DNA of 64,000 bases from Channa striata (GCA_033026295.1 JAUPFM010000108.1:43210-107209), one strand, 5' to 3'; counted from the first letter of the stretch, positions 13,561 through 26,720 are shown. Notes: generated by a model from the sequence alone, not told the origin. A program made the numbers and translations.

Positions 13561-13788
13561 TTTTTAAATTCATCATTTGTGCCTTCATACAAGATGTTTG
13601 TCACATTCTTGATCAGAAGGAGTGAGATATGATTTCTTTTAGTTTCTTTGGTTTCTTTTAGTTAAGATGATTACTGAAACTATAAAAGTCACTGTGCTGG
13701 TAAATGACAGAAGAGTTTCTATGTGTTGTCGGCTATTTCCATCAGTTTTTCCTTTATTCTGACTTTCATTATTTTTGCCCCCACAGTC

Positions 13789-13829
13789 TTATATTCTCCA
13801 TCCTTTCCAGCTACGTCCAGCTCCTCCCC
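13789..13829 (-). pseudogene. Relic copy of the V-set membrane exon
   Basis: After an acceptor (CTCACAG) the exon begins at 13829 and reads GGAGGAGCTGGA, as in the intact exon at 14391. It diverges and reaches a stop (TAA, 13789-13791) after about 13 codons. The upstream intron is almost identical to those before 3065 and 14391. It is a dead duplicate. Confidence 0.6.
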
Positions 13830-14026
13830 CTGTGAGCAGAGAATGAGATGTGAGGTGTGAGGTGTCAGGTAGGTGATGGATCCACTTCCAGACATGATCT
13901 ACTGCACTTTGATCCCATCACTCATAGCAGCTGTTTGCTACAAAGTCTCATCAGCAACATCTTTAGGAAACACACACATCTGATCTGGGACGTTCACTGT
14001 CACACCGACAAGGAGGAAGCAGCTTC

Positions 14027-14027
<1 letters not shown>

Positions 14028-14112
<85 letters not shown>
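14028..14112 (+). repeat. (CA)n microsatellite
   Basis: About 85 bases of uninterrupted CA dinucleotide inside the duplicated intron, at the point where this copy diverges from its neighbours at 3250 and 14585. Confidence 0.95.
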
Positions 14113-14113
<1 letters not shown>

Positions 14114-14176
14114 TTATTTTATTACCACTTAAACTAACAATTCCACCAACAAAAAGAAGTGCACCAGTACTGACAT

Positions 14177-15671
14177 TCATATGCTGTCGTGGTTCTTCAA
14201 CATCTTCTGTATCACCAGGACTATGGTTGAGTTTAGCCTTTTGCCTCTTTTTCTGTAGATCACAAACCCAACAACAGCAACAACAGCAACAACAGCAAAA
14301 ACTGACAGGACGACAGCAACTTTCAGGATGACAGGCCGTACAAGTCGTTCATCCTTGTCTCCTCCATCCTCAGTATTTCCAGCTCCTCCACCTGTGAGCA
14401 GAGAATGAGATGTGAGGTGTGAGGTGTCAGGTAGGTGATGGATCCATTTCCAGACATGATCTACTGCACTTTGATCCCATCACTCATAGCAGTTGTTGGC
14501 TACAAAGTCTCATCAGCAACATCTTTAGGAAACACACACATCTGATCTGGGACGGTTTACTCTCACACCAACAAGCAGGAAGCAGCCTCACCTCTCCAAA
14601 CTCACCCGAGACAGAATTCTTCAAATCACCCAAGTCTTTAACCTGTAGTTGGACGCTGCTGATGAGCTGAGGTTTGCTGCCTTTTTTTCCAACGTAACAC
14701 TGGTATGTTCCAGTGTCTTTGATGTTGACGTTCTTCACAATCACTGACGCGTCTCCGTCCTTCATCTGTGAATCTCTCAGCTCCACTCGACCATGAAAAG
14801 ATGGATGCTGGTAGTTTTCATATGTACGATCATCTCTGAAGAAGAAGACAGAGCCTTCTGATTTCAGGTCGGGTCTGATCCACTTTAAAAATACAATGTC
14901 AGCACCTCTGGGACCCTGACACAGAAGAAGAACGTCTTCTCCAGTTTGAACTGTTTTCACGTGTGGGTCTGAATTAAAACAAAATGAATGAATAAATGAA
15001 AAAGTCGGCATTACAGTTCATTAATAATGGGGACAAGACAAAGTTAATAAAAACACAACATATTCACAACAGATAAGTTTGTTTGTGATGGTGATATTTT
15101 CTGTAGTATGTAAATTACGTTTATATGATCACTGGATCCTCATGATCTTTGGACCTACCGGTATTTCTAGATACAAGTTTAACATGATCTACTGCACTTT
15201 GATCCCATCACTCATAGCAGCTGTTTGCTACAAAGTCTCATCAGCAACATCTTTAGGAAACACACACATCTGATCTGGGACGGTTCAATGTCACACCGAC
15301 AAGCAGGAAGCAGCTTCAACACACACACTCACCTGAGTCTTTAACCTGTAGCTGGACGCTGCTGATGAGCTCAGGACTGTTTCCTTTGGTTCCAACATGA
15401 CACTCATATTTTCCAGTGTCTTTGATGTTGACGTTCTTCAGAATCAAAGAAACGTCTCCGTCCTTCATCTGTGGATGTCTCAGCTTCACTCGACCATGAA
15501 AAGTTGGATGCTGGTAGTTTTCATATGTACGATCATCTCTGAAGAAGAAGACAGAACCTTCTGATTCCAGCTCGGGTCTGATCCACTTTACAAACACAAT
15601 GTCAGCACCTCTGGGACCCTGACAGGGAAGAAGGACGTCTTTGCCATGTTGGACTGTTTTCACTTGTGGGT
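14177..15671 (-). CDS. Locus B: tandem V-set domains plus membrane exon
   Basis: Three intact exons share phase 1. V1 is 15671-15333 (339 nt): VLLPC, VKWIRPELESEG, DTGKYECHV; donor CAG|GTGAGT. V2 is 14968-14606 (363 nt): VLLLC, LKWIRPDLKSEG, DTGTYQCYV; donor TCGG|GTGAGT, with about eight extra residues at its end. The membrane exon is 14391-14177 (215 nt): acidic GGAGNTEDGG stalk, then VILKVAVVLSVF and repeated VAVV hydrophobic residues, a YRKRGKR stop-transfer and a short tail ending HDSI. V1 and V2 are products of a local duplication that includes the flanking intron. The product would be a two-V-domain B7/butyrophilin-like membrane protein. No leader is in frame with V1 (see 18889), so the 5' end is unresolved and the locus may be a pseudogene. 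Confidence 0.7.
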
Positions 15672-15930
15672 CTGAATTAAAACAGGAAAAAATAATAAAT
15701 AAATGAATGAAAAAGTCAGAATTACAGTTCATTAATAATGGGGACAAGACAAAGTTAATAAAAAAACATGTTCACAACAGATAAGTTTGTTTGTGATGGT
15801 GATATTTTCTGCAGTATGTAAATTACGTTTATATGATCACTGGATCCTCATGACCTTTGGACTTATTTTTAGATACAAGTTTGACATGATCTACTGCACT
15901 TTGATCCCATCACTCATAGCAGCTGTTTGC

Positions 15931-16003
15931 CACAGCTGAGAGTTTCTGAGAGCTTGACATGGAAGAGTAACATTGTCTCCAGGTTTAACAGTGAGTTTCA
16001 TGT
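15931..16003 (-). pseudogene. Truncated third V-set exon (V0)
   Basis: A proper acceptor (CTTCAG) at 16004 is followed by 73 bases encoding MKLTVKPGDNVTLPCQALRN, the first strands of a V domain like gene A's. At 15930/15931 the homology stops and duplicated intron sequence (CACTCATAGCAGCTGTTTGC) begins. No donor exists, so the exon cannot be used. The abrupt edge is a recombination junction left by the duplication that made V1 and V2. Confidence 0.7.
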
Positions 16004-16051
16004 CTGAAGGGTCGTGTATTTGACATATAGTTTACTAAAAAGATTATCATG

Positions 16052-18130
16052 ATAAAATAAAATAAATCTGGTTCAATCAGAACTCTGTTTACTCTGTAAT
16101 ATCTAAATTGCTGGTATGCTAAGGGTGTATGTAGGCAAGCGTATCTATGTAAGTGATTGTATATGTTATGTGTTTGCGAAAATGTATGTATACAAATGAA
16201 TATATGCAAATGTGTAGGCGCATGGCGCTATTTGAGTATGTGTATGTGCATACACCACCGAGGCCAGTTACCAAGAATAAGTGAAGTACCTTCCAAAAGT
16301 CTCCTAGAAGATGTGAATGCAGCACTACGAGCAATCCCAACTACGACAATCACTGAGACCAATCAGCTGATATACCACAGCAACTGTGATCCTTGAGGTG
16401 CTTGGCTATAAGACCAGCACAAGCCATAAGGTTCAGTATCTTAAATGGAAACAGAGGTTGGAGGCTAAGATCAAGGCAACACGGAGAGAAGTTAGCCAAC
16501 TATCAGAGATGCAGAAAGGCAGGATGAGGAAGTAAAACCGACCTAAGAAGTAGAACAGTGTGACCATACCTGAGGCCTTGGAGACTGGCAAGTAAAGGTT
16601 CACAGCCCTGGCTACCCAGCTGAAGAGATACACCAGAGAAGTTGAACCCAGGAGAATAAACAGGATGTTCTCCACTGAGCCATCCAAGGTAATCTCACAG
16701 TGGCAGGGTAATAACATGAGAGCAGACCCACCAAGGCTGGAGACTGAAGAAGACTGGAAAGGCAAATGAGAGAAGGAGGCATCACATAACAGCAATGCCC
16801 AGTGGCTGGTGGACTTGAGAGAAGACCACAGCAGCCTGAACAAGATCCAGTAACCATCACAATGGCAGACATCCAAGAGAGGGTCTCAGGTATGAAGAAC
16901 TGGACGGCACCAGGCCCTGATATGATCCAAGCCTACTGGTTAAAGAAGCTAACCTCACTCCATGAGCACCTGGTGGCACAAATGAACAAGTTATTAGTGG
17001 ATGGAACCCACCCTGAGTAGCTAACGGAAGGCCGGCCAGTCCTGATCCTGAAGGACTTGAACTACCTCAGCCAGATCATCACCAAGAGTGGTTATGGATA
17101 CCGAATATGGAATGGCGCAACCATCAGCCACCTCCTATACGTGGATGACATCAAGCTGTATGCCAGGACCAAACAAGACAGCAAGAACCCTCATGGAAGG
17201 ACAAACCCCTGCACGGTATGTATCACCGGCAGATAGAAGAAGTCGCTGATATCGAAAAATCCTACCAACGGCTGGACAAAGAAGGACTGAAAGACAGCAC
17301 AGAGGCACTGATCCTAGCAGCACAGGAGCAGGCTCAAAGTACAAGATCAATAGAGTTCATGGTCTACAATACAGGCAGGACACCAGGTGCAGGCTGTGCA
17401 AAGGTGCTTTTGAAACAATCCAGCACATAACAGCGGGATTAAAGATGCTAGCAGGCAGGGCATACACAGAACGCCATAACCAAGTGGCAGGCATAGAGTA
17501 CAGGAACATCTGTGCGGAGTACGGGCTGGAAGTCCCAAATTCAAAATGGGACACACCTCCTCAGGTGGTTAAGAATGACATAGCTAAGATCCTGTGGGAC
17601 GTCCAGATACAGACTGACAAACTGGTAACGGCCAACCAACCCGACATAGTTGTAGATAGCAACATCAAGAAGAAGGAACAAGAGAAGCTCGAGAAATACC
17701 AAGGGCTGAAAGAAGAGTTAGAGTTAGAAAGGATGTGGAAGGTGAAGGCACAAGTGGTGATAGGAACACGGGGGGCGGTAACACCCAAACTGGGAGAGTG
17801 GCTTCAGCAGATTCCAGGAACAACGTCTGAGATCCCTGTCCAGAAGGGTGCAGTGCTAGTAGCAGCTAAGATATATATATAGGTGTGTATATGTACATAT
17901 ATGGGTACATGTTGATGTATGTATGTATATGTAAACATGTGGGTACATGCCTGTTTGTATAGATATCCTGCATATTTTTCTTATTCTGAATATGGTGGGT
18001 TAACATTGTTGAATTTGACTTTTGACCTTCATTTCTATTTGTTTTTGTCTTAACATGTAAATGGATACAGGTGCACCAACGCATTTCACTGTACATTGTT
18101 CTATGTATAACACGTGACAAATGAATTATC
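16052..18130 (+). mobile_element. R4/Dong-like non-LTR retrotransposon insertion
   Basis: Intron 1 of locus B is colinear with intron 1 of gene A (4410-4570) except for this 2.08 kb block. Within it, 16802-17020 encodes an RT-upstream region (MKNWTAPGPDMIQAYWLKKL) and 17445-17882 encodes the conserved C-terminal end (EYGLEVPNSKW, GAVTPKLGEWLQQIPGTTSE). These suggest an R4/Dong (Rex6-type) LINE; the clade name is from memory. Both edges carry ATTATC, a plausible target-site duplication. The element is internally deleted and frameshifted, with GTATAT-rich simple sequence near the 3' end (17870-17945). Confidence 0.7.
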
Positions 18131-18888
18131 TTATTAATATGACACAACAAAAATTAGAGACCGAGATTAGAACAAGAATTTGACACAAAATCAGATCATC
18201 CTCCAAAAACAGTTACACTGACAAACACCAGAAGTAACATTTATATTAAACTACAAGATTCATTCAATTAGAAGACTGTGGAGAGGCATATTAAGCATGT
18301 GACATGACGGTAAAACAGAAAATAAGAAAATTAATCCTCACATCTGCTGAATGCAGGACGCTTCATTTCTATGTGGAAACTATTATTGTGACCTGTGACC
18401 CACTGTAGGTTATATTATATTAATGTGGAAATGCTAAAAAGTGTCAAAATACAGTTTGTGCTGTACTACATTTACATGAAAATCATGTATATACTTCTAG
18501 CGTTAGGAACTCAGACAACTGTCTGACAGTAAAAATACATATCTCACAGTACTCTCATATTCCCCAGCACTATGTAGTATGTAGTGCTGTAAGTCTTTGT
18601 GTACATGGAGTGAATAAGGACATTATTGAAAAAAATGTAAAAAACAACATACACTACAAGAGAACACAAAAACAATGAGTTGGGAAAACAGAAAAAGCTC
18701 AAGTGTGAATGATTAAAGAATTAGTTTGTATTGAATGAGTATGTGTCTTTATGTTGCCGTTGCAACGTTGGACTGAGTGAATTGTGAATCCAGTTAATCC
18801 TGCTAATATGAAAATAACATGTAAATAACATATATTCATGCATATATTAGTATCTTTAAAACAATAATTTGTGTAGATTTTGACTCAC

Positions 18889-18960
18889 CCTCAGAGGAAG
18901 AAACCAAGAGACAGAAGGACAGACAAATCCATCCGACTGAAACAGATTTTGCAGAAAACA
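18889..18960 (-). pseudogene. Frameshifted leader exon of locus B
   Basis: From ATG at 18960 the exon encodes MFSAKSVSVGWICLSFCLLV and ends at a strong donor (GAGG|GTGAGT). It aligns with the gene A leader, but a net change of 2 nt (AAG gained, one base lost) makes it phase 0 instead of phase 1. Joined to V1 or V2 it would stop within three codons. A TATA box and the shared promoter motif remain upstream at 19065-19090. This is the main reason to doubt that locus B is functional. Confidence 0.65.
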
Positions 18961-19064
18961 TTTCTTTAAATCCAGTACATAGAATGTAGATTGAATGAAC
19001 TAACTCATACATTCAGTCTCCTGCAATGTGTTGCCACTGACTGAGTGCAAAGCAGTTCACTTCT

Positions 19065-19090
19065 CTTTTATAGCTTTAGGGTGGAGTCAC
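19065..19090 (-). promoter_or_regulatory. TATA box and shared motif upstream of locus B
   Basis: Minus strand: GTGACTCCACCCT (19090-19078) followed by TATAAAAG (19072-19065), about 105 bases before ATG 18960. It matches the gene A promoter almost base for base. Confidence 0.6.
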
Positions 19091-19139
19091 ACGACACTGA
19101 AACAGCCATGTGCCAATAAAAGTCCAGAAGGAGCACAGC

Positions 19140-22100
19140 CGCCCCCTCTCTGCAAACTCCCACACACAGTACAGTATAAAGTATTCAGTGGAAAAAAAGG
19201 TCTAATCTGGAAAGCTGACATGAAAAAAAACTTCAAGCAAACGTCTCCCTCTACTGGACATAAAACATATTTCAAATGTGAATCTTTGTGTCCTAATGCT
19301 GAGCGGAACCAGAGCAAACTTCTCTTACCACTTATTTGAACTTTTCAGATCATTTTCTATCACCAGTTAATCAAGTGAGGGGACAGTCGAGTGGAAAATT
19401 CATTTATTCGTGTCCCTTCTGGGCCAAATTTAAAAGACATTCAGGCTTTGAGGAGATAACTTTAACTTTAAGCAAATGCATTTTTACCTGCTGGGTTTTT
19501 CCCAGAATTACGATGGGCCACCTTCATCGGATTCTTTAATGAAACTAAACTAGTTTAGCGCTGCTGCTCTTGCAAGTGTCAGAGGCGACAAATATCAGTT
19601 TTGCATGTGTTAACTGGGCATTGACCTCACTGTTCCAATACTTTTGGATGAGAGTGTACATGTACATGATCGGTATGAGTCCCCCCAAAAAAACCCTGAA
19701 CTGGATTGTGATTTAACACATAATTGTAAGACTTAAGAGACCAGAACTCCGGGGAACACTTTCATAAATGTATTGATGAATTAAGTGCGAGTGTAGACGG
19801 GCTTAATGGGGAATCTGGGAAGACAGAAGAGACAGATTAGTACAAAGTTATATGGGCTCAGAAAGTACCGAGACTTACTGAGGAGATGATGGACGCCTGG
19901 GTGGAGACAGTGTCCAGTAGCGGGTGCTGGCCTTACGGTCAGACCTAGGACATGATGAGGGCAAAGGTGAGTGAACAGACAGTATCCACAGCCCCACAAG
20001 CACTTAAAGCCCCCAGTACTCACACAGTAATAGTCCAGTGATGCGAGTCCGATCCAGAAGCAGGAGGAAGTGCAAGAAGACAGAGACAAGGTCAGAACAA
20101 AATGTCAGGAGCATCGACACAAAGTGATCCGACAATCTGTCCATGAAAACAGGGAGACAGGCAGGAAGTGCTGAAGTCCAAATAAAAGTCAAAAACGGAA
20201 GTGAAGCTGGAAACATGACATTAATGATCTAATATGTTTAAAGTTTGCAGGTTTAAGCTGCAACTTCTTTCTTTTGATTCCAGTGAAATTTAGTCGTTAA
20301 CTTTTGTTAATTTCTGCTTAACTGACTCGTATTAGGACAGAGTCGGTTTGTTTTGTACCTTTATTTCACAGAACTGAGCAGCTTTGTGGTCGTCCACTTT
20401 AATATTTCAGATTCATGCTCATTTCACCTCATGTCAAGGTGTAGTTGGTGTTACTTCATGTAATCATGACAGGTAATAATAATAAGAAACAGAAACAGGA
20501 AAAAACTGGTTTATATTTACAATGTGTTGCTCCACTAACTGTGAATAACTGGAGCAGCATCAGTAATGTGCATTTCATTCCTTTTATACAGGAGACGTCA
20601 GTCGTCAGACCAAACAGCTGAACTTTATGTGTGAACTCTAGACAGACAGAGGACGAGTCTTCGACACAGAGTCTGAAGTTCAGATGCTCAGGGTCAGAGA
20701 GGACGTACACATGGCGGCTGGCCTTCGTCTTCTGACTGTATGTTGAGTGCAGCTACAGGGACAAACCACACGAATGTAGAAAACACTTTTATTTTGTGTT
20801 TGTTTTGCTGCAAGAATAAAAACAAAAGAAATATCATTTTATGATTTTAGAGTATTATATATGTCATTGTATCTTTCATTTTATTATGTTATACATTTAT
20901 ACTATTTATCTACCGTTTTTATAGTGTAAAGATTTACCATAATCAATAAATTATTAAATGTATTATATTAATAAATTATATAAATTATTACTTACCTTTA
21001 CTCTTGTGGTTACAGCTGTTCTGATTATTCAGCACCATTTAGTACAAATGTGTCATAGACAATGATAGTTGTATTATTGACTTGAAACGTGTAACAGGAA
21101 ATTCTCATATCCACAAATCTACGTTGTGTGGAGCCTCTCGACTGCATCAAATGCTTCCAGATACCAAACAAACACGGCTGCATCATAGACACGAAGGCGT
21201 CTCCCCGTCATGAAATCCAGGCTGTGAGACACAGGCCTAAATCAGTCTCTCAAGGACTCAAAGAGTTGGTTTTAGCATCCCTAACTATTTTTTTATTCTT
21301 TATGAACCTTACTGATCACATCAGGACTCAGGGAAAATCTAGGTACAGATGTGACCTGCACAGGACCTAGGGGCCACACCACAAGTAGATATTGTTAAGT
21401 TTATGAGTATTATCACAAATGCATTAATATGTATGTGTAATACTGCCGTCCTAACATATTAGTTCGTTAACTTTACTCAGGCAGGAACAATAGGCAAGTG
21501 CAGCAGCAACACACGACACCAGTGGGAGGCAGCAATTCACACAAAGGAGCCGAGAAAAACTTGTAGGCAGGTAGCCATGTTGACACAGACCCACAGGTAA
21601 CAATCAATCAATCAATCAATTAGTCACAATTGTCTTCAATACTCGATCTATGTTGTATTTTTCTTTCTGTCTGTAGGAAACCGGGACGGTGACTGTGATG
21701 ATGTCATCACTGCTGTCACCACAGAGCATCACTTGAAATGATCCAGTCTGATCAGTATCTCCTCCTTCCTAAAGTTAAAGCAATTTGTTTTTATGACAAC
21801 TAGAGTTCGAGTCTTTAAAAAGTTTGTGCAGAGGACAGTAAAATTTAATTAAATTATTAAATTATACGCTTTTTTAAAGACACATTTCTTGCATTGACCT
21901 TTAAAGGTGCAACTGTGGTTTTAGGATTTATTCACTTCAATGCTCAAGGTTAAGTTCAGGCTTGACAATGTCAATCAAAGCATAGAAACAAGCCATGGAA
22001 AAAGAAAAAAAAAATCAGCTGACCTGTGAAGTGTTGGTGTTCGGCCTGAGCGGTGACAAGAATCACTCGGCAGGTGGCAGGACATTATTTCATCAACTAC

Positions 22101-24113
22101 CAACTGTTCATGCACAAGTGTTATTAACACTCGTCAGCAACTTCATTTTCACTGTTCAGAACCTACATAAAACACAAACATGTAAATGATTGAAATATGT
22201 TTAGTTGTTGCTCAAATTTGCTTTGTGTTGAACAACTGCATCTGCAGTACGTTTGTCCTAAAGCAGCGTGAGCAGGACAGACAGCTGGACATGACACACG
22301 GCTGTCCTCAGGCTGCCTCTTAGCCAGGACGAGGGTCCACGGTCACAGTCAGACCGAGTCCTAAAGTGTGTACAGCCACCAGCATCTACAGGGGTCGAAA
22401 ACTCAGTCTGGGCCTCACAAATATTCACGCAAAACAAATGCAAATACATATGCAAATAAAATGAAGTGAACAGTGTAATTGAGGTTTGAGTCACGTTGCG
22501 AGAAGCTTTAACTCCACAGTCATAAACCTTTATGGCATGGTAACAATGCAGGGATACAGGAAACTCCACGACTGTCGGCAGGAAACCATGTGACGCAGAA
22601 GGAAACAGGCGTTTGTGGGCAGCATGTCTGATTAGTGCTGGTCTCAGAACGTCTACTGCTTTTCTTCTTTGTGACCTGCAGTAATGAAGTTAATGAGGTT
22701 CCTCCTTCCTGCTGAAGAGCAGCTGTTAAAGTTTCACGTTGAAGCGGTTGCTCACACACGTAGCACTACAGTACATGTTCATATGTATTTAACTAATAAA
22801 ACACAGAGGAAGCTCATTTATTTTATTAATTTAGTTTAATTTGCTGCTTCTTACTTTGCCTTTTTTAAAATTCATTTGCTCAGACATTTGTATGAAACCA
22901 TCTGTACTAACATGATGAACTGTAAACAAAGGCCATAACATGACAGGAAACATCCAGCAGGAGGCAGCAGAGGATCTTTAAGTTAGAGTCTGATCCATGA
23001 ATTCAGACTTCATGTACATTAATAATCAGGAAGCTTAATAAACATGCCTTTCTAATAATAAAACACCTCCACATGACATCATCTGGAGATTTTTATCAAC
23101 AGGTCCTGGAAGAGCACGTTGACCAGGACCACTTCCTGTATAGCGTGAGAAACAAGAAGACAGGATCTGAATTGAAAAACTCCTGTCGATGAGGTCATCT
23201 GGAGGAGTTTATCAGGTAGAAGCAGAGACTTTTTGATGTACAGAAACTACATGAGAAATTTACCCAATTTACATACACGTTCTCTCCAAACTACAGCGAC
23301 AGGAAGTCAGTTGAAAAACCAGTAAAGTCGCTGACTTGTCCAGAAATGTGATGACTGTGTCATGGAAGTCCGGATCAGTTTTGGTCACAACGGGATAAAT
23401 GTCCAGCAGACTGAAGTGTCCTCTGTCTGTCCTATTTGTGAAGACATGGTTCACAGTGAGGATGAGTAGACTGAAGGAATGAGGGGGACACACGAATCAC
23501 TTCAAACTGATGTGGTCTAAATAGGACGATTTGTCCCATTACACTTCCTGCTTTCAACCTTACCTTTTGAAATTACATGTGAACTATGTCCTGCTGAGTA
23601 AACGTCCTGCAGACTTTCACATTTGCTTTCTGGGAATCAGTGGTAGCAGCCCTGGAATTTCTACTGTTCGCGCGCGTCTTTCAGTTTCCTCCTCAGGATT
23701 CTGCCGCGGGGCAGTGCCCCACTTTCCCGAAGCCCATTATTCTGTTCTGTGGCTTGTAACCAGCTCGTTATGACACATTCAGAAGCTTCAACTGGATGAG
23801 CAGGAACAGCAGGGTTTTTTTTTATGAAAACTTTATGAAAGTTTATCTTGTTGTTTGAGTAGTTGAAATGATTCACGGAACTAATTAAATGTTGAGTCCA
23901 CTCAGTCCAGCTTTAACTAAACAGTCCACAGAGACATAAACACACTTTCAGTTTGACTCAGATCGTTATAGCTGCTGAAATTCTGCCCTTTGGACCCTGG
24001 ACTCACATAAAAAAAATGCCTCCAACTCAGTAAAAGGAAGAACAATTAAGAGGAACAACTAATAAGAAAAGAGACATTTTAAACTGGAAACTGAACTTTG
24101 CGCTTCAATTAGC

Positions 24114-24156
<43 letters not shown>

Positions 24157-26720
24157 CGGTGACGTCGCCTACAGTAAGTGATTTTACTCAAACGAGGATA
24201 AACATTTCCCTCCAGTCATGTCGAACCTCGAACACGTTAACAGGTGTTCGCATCAGCGAAGAAGAAAAGATAAAACAGTTTCAAACTGACATCAAGCCCC
24301 TGAACGCGCCACTGATGTCACCTTCAGAAAATGTGTGTGTTGAAAGTCAAAATGTTTCTGTGAGTCAAAGTCTCCGTCTCAGTCTGCTACTCTGGAACCA
24401 TAGTGACGTGTACGGGTTAGGAGTGTAAAGGGGAAAACGACGTTTCAGGTCAAGTCAGGGCCTAAAGTCATGACCCATAATATTACTCAGTGATTCTGTC
24501 ATAAACTGTGAATGTACCATCTGCAGTGTATGAGAACAATCTGTAATTTGAGTGTATTTAAAGGAACGTTTACAGAACAAATACTAATTTAAAGTTTGTC
24601 TAAAAAAATTTTGTAAATCATTTTTGTTTCATTCCACATCACAGCGGATTTTACAGAGGAAATGTGTCACTGGTGAATTTCCCTGTGAGTCATGATGAAC
24701 AGACACAGGCAGACACTGATTATTTGTTGGGAACCGTCGACACCGAGGTGAGAGCTGAAGTTATACTGGAGTTTTTAATGTCTAACAGGAAGTGATCTTC
24801 TGTTACACTCACGCTTCCTGATTCTGAGGCGGTGGGGGAAGGGCGCACTGTTGCAATTTGACTACAGCTGCTGCAAACCACGACTCGCCCTGCAGCGGAG
24901 TTACAGGCCGCGACAGGTTCCATTTTGTTTTTCAGTAACACAAGTGTTTAAGCCCCTCGACCCCATTTCAAATTTTATTGCTTGCACTTAGTTTTATGAT
25001 TGTTCCACAATCCGTAATAAACTGATAAACAGCCTGATAACATAAAGAGAGATGAACTTTGGACTTCTTGAGCTTTTGGTTTTTTTTTGAAATGCTGTTG
25101 ACAGCTACCCGCCCTTCGGAACAATGATTGACATCGCCCGCACAGCTGAGGAGTGTTTTTGAGGTTTGGAACTGGTTCAGCAGGGCCGACGTGTTCAAAC
25201 AAGCGCACGTCTGGTAAACACCTTAGATTCTCTTCTGAAGAAAAGAAACTCAACGAGAATTCTTTTCACCATACTCAAAAACAAAAATGTTCTACTCTAG
25301 ACTTAACAAAACAAAGAAGCTCCATGTGTTGAGTCATTTAGTGATTGTATAAGTCAACTATTTTCTATTCTTGAATTATAATTTGCTTTTACAACAGTTA
25401 TTTTTTAACAATAGTGTTGACAGTGGCGTTGGTTGGAAACTCTATTTGTGTTATATTGTATAACCCGGTTTTATTTCTACCTTTGCCTCTGACCTACGCC
25501 TTTTTACAATCATATATAAAATAAGAAAAACAAAAACAGAGAAATGATAAGAGATTGTTTTTATTATATCAGAAACTAATTTAGCATTAAAGCTTAGAGT
25601 GTACTTAAGAGAATAATACAAGAGTAAAAGTTGCTGTAGAACAGCGAGTCAACCAGTTTCTCTATATTTTGATTAAAGTCACACACAAAACATATTGTTA
25701 AGCTTAAGTTTAAAGTAATGCTTTTGGCTTCTGCAAAGCAGAAAAATTTGTACTATTTGTATTGTATATAGTAAAAGTACAGAGATGAGAGGTGGGAGTA
25801 CTTCTTTTGCATTGCTCTTCGTTGGTGCATTTATGGATTTTTTTTTTTATTTTTACTTTCAGTTTTCAGTGGTAGTGGTTCATAATTACTGTGATCAACC
25901 TCCAACAGGTTCAGTCATCAGTCCTCAGTATTTGCTTCCCCTAGTCAAATATATGAGCATGTATTTTGGTTCAGAAAGTGCTATATTCAGCATATTATTT
26001 AAATATTTTAATATTAATAGCATAATCTTACATATCCCGCACAACTACTTAAAAATTTCCCCAAAATGTCAGATCTGGTTTGTTTTTAACTCGGTGTTGG
26101 TGTTTAGACTAACAGAACTTAAGGTTAAGATTAGAGAAAGATTGTAGTTTGTCTTAATAGGAAAACGAGTTAACAGTTTGTTTTCATGTGTTTATCTGTT
26201 CTCAAACAAAACCACAACCTTTCTCTAACCTTAACCTCAGTTCTTTCGGTTGTAGCTTCAGACCCTGATTAAGCACTACTTAATTTCCCTTCAAAACAAA
26301 TCTTTTTTCAGTTGCTTAGGAACATACTGTTTAATAAAAGTGATGAAATTCACTGACTCCATGCTAATAAAAGTGACAAAAGGCATTTTTTAAAAAATGT
26401 GTTTCATTCAATCAAACGTGCTGATAGTTTCAGAAAATTTACATATATAAATGCTGATCATTTGCATATTCTGATGGACCTAGTGGGCTTAACATTCCGG
26501 GCCACAAAAGAGAAAACAAACTATACAAACATAGAACAGATCACAAGTGACTTGCTGCTCTTTCACACACCTTGTCAAAATTGAATTTGCCTGTGCTGCA
26601 AAAGTCCAAATTATACTGCAGGGGCATCAAGACACATGTTAGAAAATCACTGAAGTCATTCTTTAACTTTACCTTATTTCCCACAATCACCATACAGTCA
26701 CAAAAACCAATAACAAAATC
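19140..26720. other. Gene desert: no recognised coding exons
   Basis: I examined both strands and found only short open frames without domain motifs or paired splice signals. Visible landmarks are a (CAAT)n run near 21601-21620 and a CA microsatellite at 24116-24154. The stretch 19770-20220 has repeat-like, GC-richer composition of unknown family. Confidence 0.4.
24116..24154 (+). repeat. (AC)n microsatellite
   Basis: About 39 bases of uninterrupted AC dinucleotide in noncoding DNA. Confidence 0.95.

Noticed and set aside
14040..14112. Poly-Thr/His and poly-Val/Cys frames over CA runs
   Set aside because: These are translations of a dinucleotide microsatellite, as also at 30000, 41716, 50010 and 51479.
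16433..16876. 147-codon minus-strand frame with hydrophobic stretches
   Set aside because: It is antisense to the R4-like retrotransposon; the hydrophobic look comes from reverse reading of charged coding sequence.
19600..19660. TTCCAATACTTTTGG, resembling a DNA transposon end
   Set aside because: Only one short end is visible, with no partner inverted repeat nearby.
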